DNA of 64,000 nt from Saprospiraceae bacterium (lineage in GTDB: Bacteria; Bacteroidota; Bacteroidia; Chitinophagales; Saprospiraceae). Positions 37,678-47,625 of this stretch are shown piece by piece (the stretch's first letter is position 1; every line of letters begins with the position of its first letter). The DNA lies in the NCBI GenBank assembly GCA_020629715.1, contig JAHDCU010000001.1:1-64000 (forward strand), in the 5' to 3' direction. A model generated the notes under the pieces. That model was not told the DNA's origin and did not search any database. It saw nothing but the letters and a program-made list of their open reading frames with translations. The translations under genes and the position numbers were made by a program.

Positions 37678-38883
37678 ATGAATCTTCACGAATATCAAGG
37701 CAAAGATCTTTTGACATCTTATGGAGTAGCAGTACAAAAAGGTGCTGTAGCTGATACCGTAGACGATGCGATCAAAGCTTACAATAAAATACAAGCTGAT
37801 ACAGGAGCTGATCTTGCAGTAGTAAAAGCTCAAATACATGCAGGTGGTCGAGGTAAAGGCGGCGGTGTAAAGCTTGCGAAGAGCCTTGCTGAACTAAAAG
37901 AGCATGCAGGAAATATCTTGGGTATGATGCTCAAAACTCCTCAGACTCCAGGTGGTATGGAAGGACCAGGAAAGTTGGTTCGGAAAATATTAGTTGCTGA
38001 AGACTGCTATGTCCCGACTTTTGACAGTTGTAAAGAGTATTATGTTTCTATCATGATGGATCGTGAAAAGAAGCAAAATGTCATCATCTATTCAACAGAA
38101 GGTGGTATGAATATCGAAGAAGTAGCTGAAGAGACTCCACATCTTGTGCATAAGGAATACATAGACCCACATCTAGGTCTTCAAGGATTTCAAGCGAGAA
38201 AAGTCGCTTTTAATTTAGGAATGTCTGGCACAGCGATGAAAAACATGGTCAAGTTTATTTCTAAGCTTTACAAAGCATTTGTAGGATCTGATTCTTCACT
38301 ATTTGAAATCAATCCTTGCCTAAAAACTGGTAATGACGATATCATCGCGGTAGACTGTAAAGTGACTCTTGATGAAAACGCTTTATTCCGTCACCCAGAC
38401 TTAGAAGCGCTTAGAGATACCGATGAAGAAGATCCAACGGAAGTAGAAGCTAAGGCTTTCGGTCTGAACTATGTAAAGCTGGACGGAAACGTAGGATGTA
38501 TGGTAAATGGTGCTGGACTAGCGATGGCTACCATGGATATCATCAAACTCTCAGGCGGATCACCTGCTAACTTCCTAGATGTCGGTGGTACAGCAGATGC
38601 TGCAAGAGTAGAGCAAGCATTCAATATCATCCTAAGAGACGATAATGTAAAAGCAATATTGATCAATATATTCGGTGGTATAGTACGATGTGACCGTGTT
38701 GCTCAAGGTGTAGTAGATGCTTACCGAAATATGGGTAATATTAATGTACCTATCATCGTAAGACTACAAGGTACTAACGCCGATATCGCAAAGAAAATAA
38801 TCGATGAAAGTGGACTAGAAGTACATAGTGCCATTCAACTACAAGAAGCTGCAAGTATCGTAGAAAAAGTGTTGTCTGCCTAG
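37678..38883 (+). CDS. sucC: Succinyl-CoA synthetase (ADP-forming) beta subunit
   Basis: 401 residues. ATP-grasp domain starting [12 protein letters not shown], with [18 protein letters not shown] near residue 55 and FEINPC near 214, then the CoA-ligase domain ([28 protein letters not shown]). TCA-cycle step making succinate and ATP/GTP with the SucD subunit. sucD is not adjacent, which is common in Bacteroidota. A terminator follows directly. Confidence 0.97.
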   Translation: MNLHEYQGKDLLTSYGVAVQKGAVADTVDDAIKAYNKIQADTGADLAVVKAQIHAGGRGKGGGVKLAKSLAELKEHAGNILGMMLKTPQTPGGMEGPGKLVRKILVAEDCYVPTFDSCKEYYVSIMMDREKKQNVIIYSTEGGMNIEEVAEETPHLVHKEYIDPHLGLQGFQARKVAFNLGMSGTAMKNMVKFISKLYKAFVGSDSSLFEINPCLKTGNDDIIAVDCKVTLDENALFRHPDLEALRDTDEEDPTEVEAKAFGLNYVKLDGNVGCMVNGAGLAMATMDIIKLSGGSPANFLDVGGTADAARVEQAFNIILRDDNVKAILINIFGGIVRCDRVAQGVVDAYRNMGNINVPIIVRLQGTNADIAKKIIDESGLEVHSAIQLQEAASIVEKVLSA

Positions 38884-38907
38884 TCAGGACATTTACTTAT
38901 AAGAAAT

Positions 38908-38947
38908 AAAAAGCGGAAATGAATATGATGTTCATTTCCGCTTTTTT
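38908..38947 (+). terminator. Intrinsic terminator after sucC
   Basis: AAAAGCGGAAATGAA pairs with TTCATTTCCGCTTTT around a 7-nt loop, with a T-tract. Confidence 0.92.
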
Positions 38948-38992
38948 AGTGTTTAGCTTTACTAAATTGATGTTCTATAAATCTTTGGAACA

Positions 38993-40117
38993 TTAAATCT
39001 CAAACGGATCACTATACTTAGGATCTTCAAGTAGCTCTGTATCTGTTAAGGTCATTAAGAATGCCTTGAGTGCATTGATTTCTACAGGAGTGAGATTTAG
39101 TCGGAGTGGATTACCGTTAATATCTTTTAGTCTAAAATCAAGGTTGTCATGAGCTTTTACACCAGTATTGTAGTGCTCTATGACTTCATCAATCGTACGG
39201 AATCTACCATCATGCATATATGGTGCCGTGAAAGCTAGATTTCGTAATGAAGGTACTTTAAAAGCCCCATTACCAGCTCCTTGATCAGCACTATGGATAT
39301 CTAATCCAATATTAGCTGTGGCAGTTCCCGTACCGCCGTAACCAAAACCACCATCAACGATAGAGATGGTACTATTTTCAAAATCAAAGAAGGAGTTACC
39401 CATCACGGTATGGCAACTATTACAACCAGACTCCATAAATACTTCACTGCCTAAGGTTTCTAAAGCAGTAAGTCCATCCATGTTATTTTCGAAGGCAACG
39501 TCAAATCTAGAATTAAGCGATGTGATAGACCTAAGAAACTGTGCCATAGCCTTTGAAATTCCTTCTTCAGTAATCTGAGTAGTATTGAAAGCTTTTTTAA
39601 ACAACTGATTGTAATACCCTACTCCATTGAGTTTCTCAATCAAGAAATCCATATCCTCCATCCCCATTTCGATATGGTTCGCTATTGGTGTCACTACTTG
39701 TTGTTCCAATGAGCTTTCAGAGAAATCCCAGAAAAAGAAATTACTCGATCGCATATTCATGATCGGTGGTGAATTACGAGTTGTTTTTACACCTCCAAAA
39801 CCAACACTCTTGGCCACATTATCAGAAAAAGCTAACTCTTGTTTATGACATGATGCACAAGAGACTGTATTATTGATAGAAAGATTTTTATCGTAAAAAA
39901 GCACTCTCCCTAAAGTTGCTCCAGCATCAGTCATCTGATTATCATTGGGAGTATTATCCGAGAAAAACTGACCGTTGGTATCTTGCGTTGACAGATAGTC
40001 ATACTCTACTCCAGGTAGGTTCGGTTGCGATAATTCAGTTGGATTTTTATCGTCACTACATTGTACGAGCAATAGAACAAGAGCACTGAGAGAAAGGAAA
40101 CGTAGTATATGTTTCAT
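38993..40117 (-). CDS. Di-haem cytochrome c peroxidase (MauG/CcpA family), lipoprotein
   Basis: 374 residues, SPII signal ending LLLVQCSDD, so lipid-anchored and periplasm- or surface-facing. Two haem c motifs: CASCHKQ near residue 87 and CNSCHT near 232. MHDGRFRTIDEVIEHYN near 305 contains a Met-type axial ligand region and conserved distal residues. Reduces hydrogen peroxide or, as in MauG relatives, oxidises protein or small substrates. Stands alone, divergent from nothing nearby on its 5' side. Confidence 0.9.
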   Translation of the reverse strand: MKHILRFLSLSALVLLLVQCSDDKNPTELSQPNLPGVEYDYLSTQDTNGQFFSDNTPNDNQMTDAGATLGRVLFYDKNLSINNTVSCASCHKQELAFSDNVAKSVGFGGVKTTRNSPPIMNMRSSNFFFWDFSESSLEQQVVTPIANHIEMGMEDMDFLIEKLNGVGYYNQLFKKAFNTTQITEEGISKAMAQFLRSITSLNSRFDVAFENNMDGLTALETLGSEVFMESGCNSCHTVMGNSFFDFENSTISIVDGGFGYGGTGTATANIGLDIHSADQGAGNGAFKVPSLRNLAFTAPYMHDGRFRTIDEVIEHYNTGVKAHDNLDFRLKDINGNPLRLNLTPVEINALKAFLMTLTDTELLEDPKYSDPFEI

Positions 40118-40178
40118 AACAAGGTTTTTTCTAATTTACAAAAATTGAACTAGACTTGATAGTCAAATAACTTAGTTA

Positions 40179-40844
40179 TCAGAGTTTTATTTTAAAATTG
40201 ATGGATAAAGGCTCTTGTATATCAAAAACTAGCTCTGAAGTTTTAGCTATATCACCGTTTTGACCATTGAAAGAGCTCTCTTGCCTAAAATTTGAATAGG
40301 TAAGATATAAGGTAGACTCTGTCCAGATCGAGATTCGATCATTAATCAAAAAAGAAATCCCTACCACAGGACCATATCCCACTAAAAACCCTCTGCCATT
40401 ACTTTCGAAACTTGACCCCTGATCACTTTCTGTTTTAAAACTATTGTACCCGAGCACTACATCTTGACCGTAATGCATTCTAAAACGCGGGTGAATCATT
40501 TTTCGTTTTTCTACTCCGAATCGTAAATTGGTTGAGATCCCTCTTGTACTACGTTCGTCGTCGGTACCAAAATCGTCTTCTACTTTATCATTCGTAAATC
40601 TAAGATCTAGACCAAATCCAAATCTGAAAAATTTATCCTTATTCGTGGTCGATCTATGAATCATCATCGTATAAGGATCTTCAATAGAAAAATCACGATC
40701 AGAAAAACTCAGATAGCGAGAAATAAAATTATTGATATTGATACTTAATTCCGTAGATCTTGCGTCAGCTACATCTTGCGCTGATAACAAAAATCCATGG
40801 CACATAAAATAGCAGAAGACTATAGACTTTAAGATTGATTTCAT
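40179..40844 (-). CDS. Outer-membrane beta-barrel-like protein, unknown
   Basis: About 221 residues from the ATG at 40844, which opens a signal peptide ending FLLSAQ; a longer open frame to 40949 would overlap xseA and is rejected. The mature protein has regularly spaced amphipathic strands (RFGFGLDLRF, STNLRFGVEKR, GFLVGYGPVVGISFL, STLYLTYSNF) and ends in INFKIKL, consistent with an outer-membrane barrel. No family recognised. Confidence 0.6.
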   Translation of the reverse strand: MKSILKSIVFCYFMCHGFLLSAQDVADARSTELSININNFISRYLSFSDRDFSIEDPYTMMIHRSTTNKDKFFRFGFGLDLRFTNDKVEDDFGTDDERSTRGISTNLRFGVEKRKMIHPRFRMHYGQDVVLGYNSFKTESDQGSSFESNGRGFLVGYGPVVGISFLINDRISIWTESTLYLTYSNFRQESSFNGQNGDIAKTSELVFDIQEPLSINFKIKL

Positions 40845-40934
40845 TGGACACCCTTTAGGATAAAAAAATATTACTATCCTTGTGATAACGAACGAATGAG
40901 CGATTACGCTTACTTGAGATGTTAATAAAATAGA

Positions 40935-42173
40935 ATGCCACAAACTCAATCATATTCGCTTTTTGAACTCAATGAGTATCTACGTAGGGTCATTGCACTT
41001 AACTTTAATGAAGCAATATGGATAAAGGCAGAAATCTTTCAGATCAAACCATCAAGAGGTAATTACTACCTAGAGCTGGTCGAAAAAGCGGAAGGCAGCA
41101 ATGATATTATAGCTCAAATGTCTGCCGTTATCTGGGTAAAAAGCGCATTATTTATTAAGCGCAAGCTGGGCGAATTGCAGGATGCAATACTAAGTGATGG
41201 TACTCAGATTTCAGTCAAAGTAAGGTTAGACTTTAATGAACGATATGGTCTTAAGCTTATCATAGAAGATATTGACCCTAGTTATACTATGGGGCAATTG
41301 GAATTGATTAGGCAAAAAATCATCCAGCGACTCAAGTCCGAAAATCTCATACATCTCAACGGTCTACAAGAGATTCCAGCGGTAGTACAACGAGTCGCTG
41401 TAATAAGCTCTAAAACAGCCGCTGGATATCAAGATTTCATGGCACAGCTACGAAATAACCCATATGGATATCAGTACCAAGTAGATCTATATCAAGCAGC
41501 CATGCAAGGTAAAAATACCGAGAAAGAAGTTCTCAGCGCTATGCAAGATATAGCGGATCATCATAATCAATACGACCTCATATGCATCATCAGAGGTGGT
41601 GGCTCAAAAATGGATCTAGCTGCATTTGATAATTATAACATCTCTTATGCAATATCACAAAGCCCACTTCCCGTGCTATGTGGTATAGGGCATGATATAG
41701 ATCAAACAATTGCAGATATAGTTGCCCATATAGAGCTAAAAACTCCTACAGCAGTTGCAGATTTTCTGATAGAACATAATCTTTTCTTTGAAAGCGAGCA
41801 GCTTAGGATGATAGAGCAAATTAAGTCGCTCTCCATGATGACCTTACAACGAGAAGAACAAAAATTATTGCAATATGAGTATCAAGTACAACAGCTACCA
41901 CAAGAGATATTAAACGACTACAAACAACAACTAATCTTACTAAAAGAAGGCATACGATCTGCTACTCGCCGTAATATTGACCGTTACGAATCTTTGATAT
42001 CCAAAACAGAAGCCGTTGCTCAAGTAGTTGACCCTAAGCATGTACTTAAGAGAGGCTTTGTGATGATCAAAAAAGGAAAATCTATTGTAACTACTAGCGA
42101 CAGCTTAGAAGTGGGAGATACTGTAAAAATAGAATGGAGTGAAGGATCAAAATCCGCAACCATCACCAAATAA
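40935..42173 (+). CDS. xseA: Exodeoxyribonuclease VII large subunit
   Basis: 412 residues. N-terminal OB domain (YSLFELNEYLRRVI; WIKAEIFQIKPSRGNYYLEL), then the catalytic core with VAVISSKTAAGYQDF, CIIRGGGSKMDLAAFD and GIGHDIDQTIADIVAH, then a long coiled coil and C-terminal segment (LKRGFVMIKKGK). Degrades ssDNA to acid-insoluble oligonucleotides with XseB, encoded 8 bp downstream. Confidence 0.95.
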   Translation: MPQTQSYSLFELNEYLRRVIALNFNEAIWIKAEIFQIKPSRGNYYLELVEKAEGSNDIIAQMSAVIWVKSALFIKRKLGELQDAILSDGTQISVKVRLDFNERYGLKLIIEDIDPSYTMGQLELIRQKIIQRLKSENLIHLNGLQEIPAVVQRVAVISSKTAAGYQDFMAQLRNNPYGYQYQVDLYQAAMQGKNTEKEVLSAMQDIADHHNQYDLICIIRGGGSKMDLAAFDNYNISYAISQSPLPVLCGIGHDIDQTIADIVAHIELKTPTAVADFLIEHNLFFESEQLRMIEQIKSLSMMTLQREEQKLLQYEYQVQQLPQEILNDYKQQLILLKEGIRSATRRNIDRYESLISKTEAVAQVVDPKHVLKRGFVMIKKGKSIVTTSDSLEVGDTVKIEWSEGSKSATITK

Positions 42174-42181
42174 TCAAACTC

Positions 42182-42361
42182 ATGTCATACCAAAAAGCCA
42201 ATACTGAATTAGAAAAAATACTGCAAGACCTGCAAGAGGGAAATATACCGCTGGATAAGCTAGCCACCACGCTTAAAAAAGCCTCTAGCCTCATCAAAGA
42301 GTGCAAGACCAAACTTAGAGATGTCGAAAAAGCGCTTGCTGATTTTGAACAAGAAGATTAA
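42182..42361 (+). CDS. xseB: Exodeoxyribonuclease VII small subunit
   Basis: 59 residues, ATG at 42182, TAA at 42359. Starts MSYQKANTELEKILQDLQEG and contains the family's helical hairpin (NIPLDKLATTLKKASSLIKEC, RDVEKALADFE). Regulatory or structural partner that coats the XseA coiled coil. It follows xseA by 8 bp and its last four bases overlap the convergent BtuG-like gene. Confidence 0.95.
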   Translation: MSYQKANTELEKILQDLQEGNIPLDKLATTLKKASSLIKECKTKLRDVEKALADFEQED

Positions 42362-43434
42362 GGCGTAAAAACAGCACCATTAGGTAATAAACCAGTGGTA
42401 AATGTATTTTTAATCATCCCAGCACTATCATATATTGTAAGCTCTCCAGCAGAAGCAAAGTCCTTGGCGTCTAGTACATAAATATCACCACTGTTGGGGT
42501 CGACATCCATACCATACGGATTAATATTTGGTATCAATAAGTTCATTTGTTGTGCAGTCTCTCTATTAAAAAAGCTAATGACTCCATCAGAGGTGGAATA
42601 ATAAGCAGTAGTGCCATCAGTTACTAGTTTCTTTGCTCCGTATGGTAAATCCAATCTGTACTCTATCAGATCAGATTCGACACCGATCTGGATTAATGCC
42701 CCTGGCGTAGTCATTGGATCATCGGGGTTAAAATTATTGAAACCTCCGCAAAGTATCCAGATATCGCCATCAGCATACGATGCTAAACTATTGGGCTTAT
42801 CCGCAAACTCGAAGGTTCGTTCAATGGACTGACTCGTGGTATTTATTTTGTATACTTCATTACTACTTCCAAATCCTCCAGAATTGACCACATACATATA
42901 ATCACCAACGAGCAGCATCTCCTCAGGACCACCTCCGACTGCAATACGGTCTATGACATCTAGACTGATTGCATCCGCTATGATAATCTCTCCGGATACT
43001 CCATCCGCTCCCCATGAACTTATATACACCTGATCATTACCAGCATCAGTGATATATCTAGGCTGTGAAATATCTTCTATAGTCCCTATAAACTCAAAGG
43101 TACTGGCATTTACTACCTCTACTTTTGCCGCATTATTGGCAGCCAGAAAGGCTCTATCCCCTACAATCGTCATCGATTGTAAGATATTACCAATTGCAGC
43201 ACCTTCATTGACAATACCATAAATATCACTAGTCAGTACTCCATCAGTATCAATAAAATCTACCGTACCCGTACCTGAACCAAAAGGTCCCTCATTGGTA
43301 ATAAAAACGCCACTTTCGAAGGCGTCCATCGGCATAGGGTCAACTGGAGGATCTACATTGGGCATCTCATCTTCACATGAGACAGACAGTAATATTACAC
43401 TAACAAATAAAAAATGCTGTAAAGCCTTGATCAT
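42358..43434 (-). CDS. Surface lipoprotein beta-propeller, YncE/BtuG-like
   Basis: 358 residues, SPII signal ending VILLSVSCEDE, followed by an acidic/Pro-rich linker. The rest is a YncE-like propeller (FVTNEGPFGSGTGTVDFID-type start written here as FITNEG, then repeated blades such as GEIIIADAISLDVIDRIAVGG, DKPNSLASYADGDIWILCGG, NPYGMDVDPNSGDIYVLD). The same fold and the same position beside a TonB receptor are found in BtuG, which captures cobalamin for BtuB in Bacteroides. Cobalamin as ligand is inference. Starts 5 bp after the receptor gene. Confidence 0.75.
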   Translation of the reverse strand: MIKALQHFLFVSVILLSVSCEDEMPNVDPPVDPMPMDAFESGVFITNEGPFGSGTGTVDFIDTDGVLTSDIYGIVNEGAAIGNILQSMTIVGDRAFLAANNAAKVEVVNASTFEFIGTIEDISQPRYITDAGNDQVYISSWGADGVSGEIIIADAISLDVIDRIAVGGGPEEMLLVGDYMYVVNSGGFGSSNEVYKINTTSQSIERTFEFADKPNSLASYADGDIWILCGGFNNFNPDDPMTTPGALIQIGVESDLIEYRLDLPYGAKKLVTDGTTAYYSTSDGVISFFNRETAQQMNLLIPNINPYGMDVDPNSGDIYVLDAKDFASAGELTIYDSAGMIKNTFTTGLLPNGAVFTP

Positions 43435-43438
43435 TTTT

Positions 43439-45247
43439 TTAGAATTCTATTTGAACTCCAAAACTATAATTTCTCAATGGTGAAGGATAGAAATTGACAA
43501 TCTCATACTCGGCATTTAGCATATTTTGAACTAATACAACTAAGTTGATATTCGTGTCGCGGTATTCAATTTTACGATATAAGCCTAGGTCTGTGACCAT
43601 AAAAGCATCAATTGAAACACTGTTATCAGAGGTCGAAAAACGTTTGGACGTATATCGATTATTGATCTCAAACTTTGAATTCTTATAGTGCAGTTTTAAT
43701 TGACTAGACCATACATGTCGAGGTATATAGATCAGTTGCTTGCCATTAAGAGAGGCATCGGCTTCATTGCGCAGTGTAGAGTGAGTCCATACATATTCTA
43801 TAGTATGTTCTACAACAAATTGATGCGCTATATTTTTTCTAAGCTTATGACTGAGCTCTAGCCCTCTAGACCAGACCGATCTTCTGTTTTCAGGACTCCA
43901 CATTCCAAAACTATTAGGTGCCCAAACAATCCAATCTTTACCTTGAATAGAAAAAGTATTTAGAGCAAAACGACCTATTGGTGACGACCATTTACCAGTC
44001 AACTCATGTTGATATCCTTGCTCAACATCGAGATTCTCATTGCCACCTGTCGGCCAGTAGAGATCATTGAAATTTGGTAATTGATAATGTCTAGAAAAAC
44101 CATATGTTAACGTGATATCTTGCCAATTATATTCCAACATACCGCTGTAATACATTAGCGGTCGATGATCTGAAAAATTTTCGACCCGCACATGTGTTCG
44201 AAAATTCCATCTATCGGCTAATGTATAAGTCAAGGCGTTCCATAGTGCCATTTGCTGTCGATTTACATCAAAAGTGTTAGCATTATTGGTAAAGCTGTCA
44301 AAAGTATAATTGGCTCTAGTATCTTGAAGATCGACCCCAGAAGTCAGCTTCAGCCTTTTGAACGCTGTGCTATGAATAAACTCTGATCGGTAACTTTGAG
44401 ATCGAGTATCGGATTGCTTAATCAAGTCAGAATCGTAAAAGATGCCTTCTGAGAGGTAAGCGGCACGGATGCTCCATTGATGAGCTCCTTTCTGAAGATT
44501 CCATTGTCCGTGTACACGAAGATTATCGTCCTCTAATCTTGAACCATCATAAACTGTTGTGGTAGACGGTGCAATCTCACGACCTGAGTTTTGATACCAT
44601 ATATCAAAATCCAAATGTTGGGTTTTGCTCAACTCCCATTTTAGCATAGATGCCAGGTCAATCGCAGAGCGATGGTTATGCTCTCGCTGCAAGCGTTGTG
44701 ATCCAGAATTATACGAAAATCGATTTTGATTATCGACATAAGAAAACTTATTAGTCCAACTTAGTTTGGATCTTTTCAAATTATATCGACCTGATAAGCC
44801 ATGATTACTAAGGGTAGAATAGTCATATCCAACAGAAACTGACTTAGGACTTTTTACCTCTTGCAATATCACTGCCCCTGCTTGTGAGGCGCTTCCCAGA
44901 ATAACTTTAGCATTATCTTGAATCAATTCAGTATTATAAAAAGCATTGGGTATAAGATTAAAATCCAATGTTCCGTTTAGAGGACTTTGCAGATTCCATC
45001 CGTTCCATAAAATGGCAAGATGTCTAGCTCCTTGCCCACGATGGAGGATGGTTGCCAGTTGATCAGGACCATTGGTCTGGATATGTACGGCGTCTTCTGT
45101 TAGAGTTGTCTCTTTTTTTAATTCAAGATCATTTTGAATCTTCAAATCAGTAATTACCACCGGATTGCTATAGTAACTTAGACTATCCTGTGCTATACAC
45201 GATACAGCAAATAGAATTACTAAAATAAATAGAACAAGCCGCATCAA
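43439..45247 (-). CDS. TonB-dependent outer-membrane receptor, BtuB-like
   Basis: 602 residues with a signal peptide (to VSCIAQ). A short plug domain (about 25-140) leads into a 22-strand-type barrel of alternating aromatic strands; LPNFNDLYWPTGGNENL near residue 390 and the final SFGVQIEF are typical of receptors. Its length and the following propeller lipoprotein fit BtuB-type cobalamin receptors. It overlaps the LptF/G-like gene by 4 bp, so its expression is tied to that gene; I see no cobalamin riboswitch. Confidence 0.8.
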   Translation of the reverse strand: MMRLVLFILVILFAVSCIAQDSLSYYSNPVVITDLKIQNDLELKKETTLTEDAVHIQTNGPDQLATILHRGQGARHLAILWNGWNLQSPLNGTLDFNLIPNAFYNTELIQDNAKVILGSASQAGAVILQEVKSPKSVSVGYDYSTLSNHGLSGRYNLKRSKLSWTNKFSYVDNQNRFSYNSGSQRLQREHNHRSAIDLASMLKWELSKTQHLDFDIWYQNSGREIAPSTTTVYDGSRLEDDNLRVHGQWNLQKGAHQWSIRAAYLSEGIFYDSDLIKQSDTRSQSYRSEFIHSTAFKRLKLTSGVDLQDTRANYTFDSFTNNANTFDVNRQQMALWNALTYTLADRWNFRTHVRVENFSDHRPLMYYSGMLEYNWQDITLTYGFSRHYQLPNFNDLYWPTGGNENLDVEQGYQHELTGKWSSPIGRFALNTFSIQGKDWIVWAPNSFGMWSPENRRSVWSRGLELSHKLRKNIAHQFVVEHTIEYVWTHSTLRNEADASLNGKQLIYIPRHVWSSQLKLHYKNSKFEINNRYTSKRFSTSDNSVSIDAFMVTDLGLYRKIEYRDTNINLVVLVQNMLNAEYEIVNFYPSPLRNYSFGVQIEF

Positions 45248-46926
45248 GATGCCTTCTTTTTACCAAATAATTTGATTTTTGGAATACTCATCTTACGGTC
45301 TTTCGCAGCTAATATGGTCAGAAAAATACTGATTGGAAATAGAATAATACATGGCAACCATGCTAAAAATATCGGGTCAGCATCAGGAGATCTCACCAGT
45401 TTTTGACTCATAATCGCCGACATCATAAATATCATATAGAAAACAATCGCTGCCAAAAGCGGAAATCCATAGCCACCTTTTCTGACTATACTGCCAAGTG
45501 GAGCTCCAATAAATAAAAACAAAATACAGACTAGCGAAACTGCAAAATGCTGATGTAACTTGAAGGTAAAACTCTTCCTTTGCTTTTTGAGCTTATACTG
45601 GGTAGAAGCAGAAGATTGTAACTGATCTCTGACACCCTTGGCCTTTGTATATGCTTGCTGATATATAATACCGAGCTGAATAGAATCAATGGTCTCAGCA
45701 AAACTATTTGCTGATGCGAGATCTACTCCTTCTGCTCTTTTCAGCTTGAGTTTATTTCGACCACGTTTTCGCATGGCTTCTCTGGTTTTTTTATCCAGTT
45801 TCTTGATATTATTTTTCAGGCCCTTTACCTTATTTTTTAGAGATTGCTTAGATGGATTTACTTTAACGGATGATGTCGTCTTTGTAGCTGGTATTTTTTT
45901 ATCGTTATCAACTTTTGCTTTTACAGAATCCTTCACTTCTTCCTTTTGGTTAGATTCTTTTTTTTCTTTTAAATCATGATCAGGTTTTTCTTCCTTGGTC
46001 TCCTCCTTAAGAATAGAATCATCACCAGTATAGATCACTTGAAATCTTTTGGCATTGGTATCATGTTCCAATTGTAGCAGCCTAGATAAAGAATCTACAC
46101 CCTCTACAAGCTGAAAACTACTGAGTAAGTCATGCCTATTTCGCCCCATATTATCATCGGACAGCTCTAGCCCAAACTCTGACATGTCAAAGATCTTTTG
46201 CCACTCACCAAACTCTGTCCTCATAAAGGGGTATTTAGTAGAGTTTTTATCCCGCATCTCTCGCTTTAGCTCATGGTACTGCGTCCCATTGATGAGATTC
46301 ATGACGAATAGATTGCCATCTTCAGAAACGTACATTTCCCCTTTTTCAGCATAAGTGGCATTGACCAGGCTCTTATCATTAGCTGTATGATCATATACCA
46401 TGACATCTTTGATATCCTTGCCATTGGGGTCTTTACTATCTACACGGATAGCATAACCCCGAAAATCTTTATTGAATACACCTTGCTCTATCACCAGGGA
46501 CGGTTTAGACTTTCGGATGGCTTTCAGTCTTCTATTAAATTCAAAATTGGCTCTCGGCACCAAATAACTAGATGCCACTATAGACAGCAATGCAGTCATC
46601 ACCGCTAGCATAATACCACCTCTCATGATACGTATAAGAGAAACACCAGCAGATTTCATACTAGCTAGCTCATACCGCTCTGCCATATTGCCAAATACCA
46701 TAACCGATGAGATTAAGATCGTCAGAGGTATCGAAAGAGGAATGATCGTCACAGCAAAGTAACTGAGTAGCTGCATGATCTCGAAAAAACTAATCCCCTT
46801 GCCTAAGATATCATCAACGAACTTCCACAACAACTGCATCAACAATACAAACTCTGCAACAAAAAAGGACACCAAGTATGGCCCCCAAAAACTACGAAGT
46901 ACTAATCTGTCTATTTTTTTAAACAA
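45244..46926 (-). CDS. LptF/LptG family lipopolysaccharide export permease
   Basis: 560 residues, versus about 360-480 for most relatives. Three membrane helices at the N-terminus, a periplasmic beta-jelly-roll half, and three at the C-terminus (from about residue 460). Family signatures LKSAGVSL-like MKSAGVSLIRIM and PLGSIVRKGGYGFPL are present. Between them, residues about 304-400 form an insertion very rich in Lys, Glu and Asp. Works with LptB to move LPS from the inner membrane. Its downstream neighbours are a TonB receptor and propeller lipoprotein. Confidence 0.9.
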   Translation of the reverse strand: MFKKIDRLVLRSFWGPYLVSFFVAEFVLLMQLLWKFVDDILGKGISFFEIMQLLSYFAVTIIPLSIPLTILISSVMVFGNMAERYELASMKSAGVSLIRIMRGGIMLAVMTALLSIVASSYLVPRANFEFNRRLKAIRKSKPSLVIEQGVFNKDFRGYAIRVDSKDPNGKDIKDVMVYDHTANDKSLVNATYAEKGEMYVSEDGNLFVMNLINGTQYHELKREMRDKNSTKYPFMRTEFGEWQKIFDMSEFGLELSDDNMGRNRHDLLSSFQLVEGVDSLSRLLQLEHDTNAKRFQVIYTGDDSILKEETKEEKPDHDLKEKKESNQKEEVKDSVKAKVDNDKKIPATKTTSSVKVNPSKQSLKNKVKGLKNNIKKLDKKTREAMRKRGRNKLKLKRAEGVDLASANSFAETIDSIQLGIIYQQAYTKAKGVRDQLQSSASTQYKLKKQRKSFTFKLHQHFAVSLVCILFLFIGAPLGSIVRKGGYGFPLLAAIVFYMIFMMSAIMSQKLVRSPDADPIFLAWLPCIILFPISIFLTILAAKDRKMSIPKIKLFGKKKAS

Positions 46927-47097
46927 GCTAAATCAATTTATTTGATGCGATTGCAAATGTCGTTAATTCTCAATTTATAATGACTAACAATCCATTGGTA
47001 AACGTAAAGGGTTTGAAATTGTATGACAAAAGCTTTTAGTCATCGTTTAAAATATGGTTTATTAAGAAAAATTTAAGAAGGATTGTAACTTTCTGAT

Positions 47098-47625
47098 ATG
47101 AAGAGGCGTCATCGTAGTGAAATGCAAATGAATCAATTTATGGAGTTAGTATTACCCTATAAAGACAAACTATTCAGATTTGCTTTTCGGATCCTAGGGG
47201 ATCGTTTTGAGGCAGAGGATGTAGTGCAAGAAGTACTGATCAAAATTTGGAAAAAGAAAGAGCAGTTTTTGGGCATTACAAATAAAGAAGCATGGTGTAT
47301 GACGCTAACCCGTAACCTTGCGATCGATAAGACTCGAGCCAAAAAGAAAGTACAGACTAGTGATATAGACGGTTACTTTCATATCAAAGACAAAACGATG
47401 ACTCCAGATCGTGCTACTGAAAGCAGTGATACGATGGTACAGATCAGAAAAGTAATCGATGAATTACCAGTCAAGCAGCGTGATGTGCTGCACCTCCGAG
47501 ATGTAGAGGGATTTACATATCAAGAGATCAGTGACATCACAGGGCTCAAAGTAGATCAAGTAAAAGTTTATCTACACAGAGCCAGAAAAATATTAAGAGA
47601 AAAATTAATCAGATTTAGAAAATGA
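47098..47625 (+). CDS. ECF-type RNA polymerase sigma factor
   Basis: 175 residues. Region 2 at about 15-85 (YKDKLFRFAFRILGDRFEAEDVVQEVLIKIWKK) and region 4 at about 120-172 (LPVKQRDVLHLRDVEGFTYQEISDITGL, then VKVYLHRARKILRE). No domain beyond sigma2 and sigma4. Its TGA overlaps the ATG of the next gene (ATGA), the usual arrangement with an anti-sigma factor. A TAACTTTC motif just upstream resembles the -7 box but leaves almost no leader. Confidence 0.93.
   Translation: MKRRHRSEMQMNQFMELVLPYKDKLFRFAFRILGDRFEAEDVVQEVLIKIWKKKEQFLGITNKEAWCMTLTRNLAIDKTRAKKKVQTSDIDGYFHIKDKTMTPDRATESSDTMVQIRKVIDELPVKQRDVLHLRDVEGFTYQEISDITGLKVDQVKVYLHRARKILREKLIRFRK

Noticed and set aside
46927-47097. Possible cobalamin riboswitch ahead of the permease/BtuB-like unit
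   Set aside because: No B12-box-like GCCACTG or suitable stems are seen in this 171-bp gap.
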